Source: an uncultured Bacilli bacterium (GTDB lineage: Bacteria; Bacillota_I; Bacilli_A; RF39; UBA660). From it: a stretch of DNA of 64,000 nt. Below the pieces are notes generated by a model. That model saw only the letters and a list, made by a program, of their open reading frames with translations, did no database searches and had not been told where the DNA came from. Where the stretch lies: assembly GCA_934130545.1 (NCBI GenBank), contig CAKOYD010000005.1, positions 35,558 to 99,557 on the forward strand. Reading direction: 5' to 3'. The position numbers and the translations under genes were made by a program. Shown here in pieces: positions 61,183 through 64,000 of the stretch (positions within the stretch are counted from its first letter, which is position 1; every line of letters begins with the position of its first letter).

Positions 61183-61481
61183 TACATTAACCCTGAAAGT
61201 CCACTACCATATTTACCTAATTTTTTCTCTTTATCAGCTTTAGCCTTACTAACAGCATCATTAATAGCAACAACAACCATATCTTCTAACATTTCAATAT
61301 CATCTTTTTCAAAATCTTCATCTAAATCAAATTTAACAGATAATACTTCACTATCACCATTAACTTTAACTTTAACCATTGAAGATTCTCCATCATAAAC
61401 TGTCTTAGATAAATCTTCTTGAATCTTTAATAACTCCTTTTGCATCTTTTGTGCTTCCATCATCATTCTCTTCATATCCAT
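61182..61481 (-). CDS. ybaB: YbaB/EbfC nucleoid-associated protein
   Basis: A dimeric DNA-binding protein, 99 residues, beginning MDMKRMMMEAQKMQKELLKIQEDL and containing VKVNGDSEVLSVKFD, as in the family. It lies between dnaX and recR in the conserved order. Confidence 0.95.
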   Translation of the reverse strand: MDMKRMMMEAQKMQKELLKIQEDLSKTVYDGESSMVKVKVNGDSEVLSVKFDLDEDFEKDDIEMLEDMVVVAINDAVSKAKADKEKKLGKYGSGLSGLM

Positions 61482-61500
61482 ATTATAATCATCCTCTCTT

Positions 61501-63213
61501 TTAAATATATTCTATAACATCTTCTCCAACAATATTAACAAGTTTATCTATTGGATTACTACTAGAATCAACTTGCATATCATCACTAGAAGATTCTTTA
61601 TCATTATTATTAGTAATATTGTTAATATCAGGTAAATTCTTCAAACTATATTGTTTACCACTCTTACGATTATTAACATACTCTAATTTCTTTTGTTCCC
61701 AAACTTCATCATTCAAAGCAATTACTTTTACCTTATGACCAATCATATCATCAAGCAGACGTTCAAATAAAGATAAATTGCTATTAACACCATCTACAAT
61801 AGAGGCATACTTACCAGATAAAATAGCATAATCATTACCTGCTGCCCTTGGAACAACATCTGCTAAGAAACTAGAAATTGCAACATATCTAGCATCAGTA
61901 ATATATTCTGAAACATCACGCCACTTATCAAGCAAATTAGTTAAATAATCTCTACTTGCTGTCGCAAACGTATTATTAATAACTATCTCCACATAATCAT
62001 TTGTTGGTAATAATATTTTTTTTGTTTTATGAACAATTGTGTTATTATTTATAGCAACATTATTCTGTTTCTCCACAGGTTTCTTAATAATATCACCAGG
62101 TTCTGCACTATTAACTACATCCTTATCAACAGAATTGTTGTTAGACATCGCTCCACATAGTTTAAGCAAATTTGCAATCAACAAAACACTTGGATGAACG
62201 CTATATTTTAACTTGCCCAATAAATCATTTAATAAATCAATTACATAGTAAATATCATTCTCACTAAATATATAATTAATTTTAACAATACTATCGTTTT
62301 TACTTTTAATTTCTAGTTCATTTCCACAATTCTTATAAACAAGTACGTCTTTTAAAAACAATAATAATTCCTCAATAAACTTAGATAAGTTGATACCATC
62401 TTTATTTATCTTTTCAATATAACTAACAACATAATTACCATTATTATCTTTAACATTACTTAACAATTCAGCAATATCAGTATAAGAAATAGTTCCATAA
62501 ACATTATATACATCATCAATAGTAATATTATTTAAATCGTATGAGCATAACTGATCTAACAAGTTTATAGAATCTCTCATCCCACCATCCGATACTCTTG
62601 CAATCTCATATAAAGCATCATCACTAATATTAATTTTTTCAATATCAGAAATTTGTTTCAAACGTTTAACAATATCGCTATCATCTACTCTATTAAATTG
62701 AAACTTTTGGCACCGAGAACTAATAGTAAGCGGAATCTTATTAGGTTCAGTAGTTGCTAAAATAAAAATTACATGTTTAGGAGGTTCCTCTAATGTCTTT
62801 AATAATGCATTAAAAGCTTGTGTAGTAAGCATATGAACCTCATCAATTATATAAATCTTATATTTACTTTGACTAGGAACCAAATTAACCTTTTCACGTA
62901 AATTCCTAATTTCATCAACACCATTATTAGATGCCGCATCTATTTCTACTACATCACCACTACCTGAAAAATTCAAGCAATTAGAACATTTACCGCAAGG
63001 ATTACCATTATCAAGTGATTCACAATTAACCATTCTAGCAAGTATTTTAGCAGTAGTTGTTTTTCCTGTACCACGAGGGCCAGAAAATAAATATGCATGT
63101 GACACACGCCCACTAACAACAGCATTTTGAATAATTTTAACTATATTATCTTGACCAAATACTTCATCAAAAGAAGTAGGACGATACTTTCTATACAAAG
63201 CTAAATATGCCAT
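61501..63213 (-). CDS. dnaX: DNA polymerase III subunits gamma/tau
   Basis: Clamp-loader ATPase. Start at MAYLALYRKYRPTSFDEVFGQD after GGTGATTT. About 570 residues: Walker A GPRGTGKTTTAK, a four-cysteine zinc site (CESLDNGNPCGKCSNC), DEVHMLTTQAFNALLK (Walker B), EEPPKHV, and a C-terminal tau-like region with Asn/Ser-rich linkers. No frameshift-dependent gamma form is evident. Confidence 0.97.
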   Translation of the reverse strand: MAYLALYRKYRPTSFDEVFGQDNIVKIIQNAVVSGRVSHAYLFSGPRGTGKTTTAKILARMVNCESLDNGNPCGKCSNCLNFSGSGDVVEIDAASNNGVDEIRNLREKVNLVPSQSKYKIYIIDEVHMLTTQAFNALLKTLEEPPKHVIFILATTEPNKIPLTISSRCQKFQFNRVDDSDIVKRLKQISDIEKINISDDALYEIARVSDGGMRDSINLLDQLCSYDLNNITIDDVYNVYGTISYTDIAELLSNVKDNNGNYVVSYIEKINKDGINLSKFIEELLLFLKDVLVYKNCGNELEIKSKNDSIVKINYIFSENDIYYVIDLLNDLLGKLKYSVHPSVLLIANLLKLCGAMSNNNSVDKDVVNSAEPGDIIKKPVEKQNNVAINNNTIVHKTKKILLPTNDYVEIVINNTFATASRDYLTNLLDKWRDVSEYITDARYVAISSFLADVVPRAAGNDYAILSGKYASIVDGVNSNLSLFERLLDDMIGHKVKVIALNDEVWEQKKLEYVNNRKSGKQYSLKNLPDINNITNNNDKESSSDDMQVDSSSNPIDKLVNIVGEDVIEYI

Positions 63214-63268
63214 ATAAATCACCACACAATTCCAAAATAATTATAACACATTTTTATATATTTTTGAC

Positions 63269-63694
63269 TTATTTTCTCCTATTTTTAAAAAAATTACTTA
63301 ACATTTCACTATACTTATCTTCTAATACTTTATCATTATATTTTTCAACGTTTTTTAAATCGTCAAAAGAAAAACATTTGTTCGTATGAAATGTGCTATC
63401 AAGTAAATAATATACTTTACCTATTCTAGATTCCATTATTGCCCCCATACACATCATACATGGTGATAATGTAATATACATCTCGCAATCATCTAATCGC
63501 CAACTATCTTTATATTTACATGCATCAACAATTGCCATAATTTCCGCATGACAAATTGCAATTTTGCTTGTTTCTTTTTTGTTGTATCCACAACCGACTA
63601 TTTTGCCTTTATCAACAATCACACAGCCAACAGGGACTTCATCATTTTGCATAGCCTTTTCAGCAAGATCACAAGCTGCTTTCATATAGTTCAT
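63269..63694 (-). CDS. tadA: tRNA-specific adenosine deaminase TadA
   Basis: Edits adenosine 34 of tRNA-Arg(ACG) to inosine; its substrate gene is at 28991-29067. Start at MNYMKAACDLAEKAMQ after GGATGGTGA; an 11-codon upstream extension is possible. About 141 residues with the zinc and catalytic motifs CHAEIMA and SPCMMCMGAI, and NKKETSKIA matching the substrate loop. Position beside dnaX and the SRP RNA matches Bacillus. Confidence 0.95.
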   Translation of the reverse strand: MNYMKAACDLAEKAMQNDEVPVGCVIVDKGKIVGCGYNKKETSKIAICHAEIMAIVDACKYKDSWRLDDCEMYITLSPCMMCMGAIMESRIGKVYYLLDSTFHTNKCFSFDDLKNVEKYNDKVLEDKYSEMLSNFFKNRRK

Positions 63695-63765
63695 ATTTTC
63701 ACCATCCCGAAGAAAATCTAAAAGCAAATCACTAATTAGCTTTTAGATTTTCAAAAATTAATTAT

Positions 63766-63846
63766 AAAAAAAGATGCACACAATAAGGGATAGTTAAAGC
63801 TGCTGTTTCCCAACCCTGACTTATTTCCTATATTATTGTTGCATCA
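63766..63846 (-). ncRNA. ffs: Small signal recognition particle RNA
   Basis: On the minus strand the SRP core reads GTCAGG, then GTT-GGGA-AAC (a three-base stem with a GNRA tetraloop), then AGCAGC. This is the exact layout of SRP RNA domain IV that binds Ffh. The outer ends, GATGC near 63845 and GCATC at 63773-63777, pair through a long helix, and T7 (63766-63772) follows as terminator. The RNA is about 75 bases, the short type without an Alu domain. It lies upstream of tadA. Confidence 0.92.
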
Positions 63847-63888
63847 ATAAAATAATACAACATATATTTAAAAAAATCAATTCCATTA

Positions 63889-64000
63889 CTTTATCTTTCT
63901 TTCTCCCATGTTCCACGTGAAACCTTTATCTTTCTTTCTCCCATGTTCCACGTGAAACCTTTATCTTTCTTTCTCCCATGTTCCACGTGAAACCTTTATC
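63889..64000. repeat. Tandem 35-bp direct repeats carrying parS
   Basis: Three identical 35-bp units (63889-63923, 63924-63958, 63959-63993) follow each other without spacing, and the first seven bases of a fourth unit run off the window. Each unit has a pyrimidine-rich half and a parS half. The array lies at the window edge, so the total copy number is unknown, and an assembly effect at a contig end is possible. Confidence 0.9.
63909..63994. other. Three parS sites (ParB binding sites)
   Basis: TGTTCCACGTGAAACC occurs at 63909-63924, 63944-63959 and 63979-63994. It agrees with the bacterial parS consensus TGTTNCACGTGAAACA at 15 of 16 positions. These are the expected loading sites for ParB (39494-40372), and their closeness to dnaX-recR fits an origin-proximal position. 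Spacing of 35 bp puts neighbouring sites about 3.3 helical turns apart. Confidence 0.92.

Noticed and set aside
63889..64000. CRISPR-like array
   Set aside because: The whole 35-bp unit repeats with no variable spacers, and each unit contains a near-perfect parS site.
1..64000. Mycoplasma genetic code (TGA as Trp)
   Set aside because: TGA ends yycJ and the M23 gene at ATGA start/stop overlaps, and tryptophan codons in clear genes are TGG.

Overview
The window is about 64 kb of very AT-rich DNA, judged by eye as clearly below 35% GC. It reads as the origin-proximal part of a chromosome from a low-GC, spore-forming Firmicute. Gene order from about 41 to 64 kb follows the Bacillus subtilis origin region: tilS-ftsH, yabP-yabQ-divIC, spoVG, veg, yabG, rsmA, tatD, metG, spoVT-mfd-pth, rsmI-trmN-ricT-holB, bofA-recR-ybaB-dnaX-tadA. 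Spore genes (yabP, yabQ, yabG, bofA, spoVT, a CotD-like coat protein, a YjcZ-like peptide, a collagen-like surface protein) point to an endospore former. Pyruvate:ferredoxin oxidoreductase points to anaerobic life. TGA serves as a stop at ATGA start/stop overlaps (rlmH/yycJ and yycJ/M23), so the standard bacterial code applies rather than the Mycoplasma code. My inference is an uncultured gut Bacilli or Erysipelotrichia-like lineage; the sequence alone does not name the species.

Layout. 1-10 kb, minus strand: dusB (cut by the window edge), rlmH-yycJ-M23 peptidase-dnaB-rplI, an unrecognised HExxH protein, rpsF-ssb-rpsR behind a structured leader, pepF and mrnC. 10-12.3 kb: a large surface protein with a SipW-type signal peptide. 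Its leader carries a short ORF with a ten-G tract followed by an intrinsic terminator. 12.3-19.4 kb: PFOR, two small unknown or lipoprotein genes, asnS, an XRE regulator and a short SSB. 19.6-29 kb: amidase, sufB, truB-nrnA-rbfA, and the infB-ylxR-nusA-rimP operon. 29-36 kb: tRNA-Arg, gpmI, yidD, a lipid kinase, cdaA-cdaR (c-di-AMP), a coat protein, ffh, tRNA-Gly.

36.1-37.5 kb is a small decayed patch: a replication-protein-like ORF, a coding sequence with an in-frame stop, and a collagen-like gene that ends inside its repeat. 37.6-41.2 kb holds a diglucosyl-diacylglycerol synthase, a YjcZ-like peptide, a cold-shock protein and parB-parA. The last part runs from tilS to dnaX-tadA, then a small SRP RNA gene, and ends in a tandem array of 35-bp units each containing a ParB binding site (parS).

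The most unusual items are the G-tract leader/terminator before the surface protein, the tandem parS array, a gluzincin-like protein of unknown role, and an unassigned three-way-junction RNA candidate upstream of asnS. Many intrinsic terminators overlap the stop codon of the gene they end. That suggests transcription runs ahead of translation here, and it matters for how the G-tract leader should be read.
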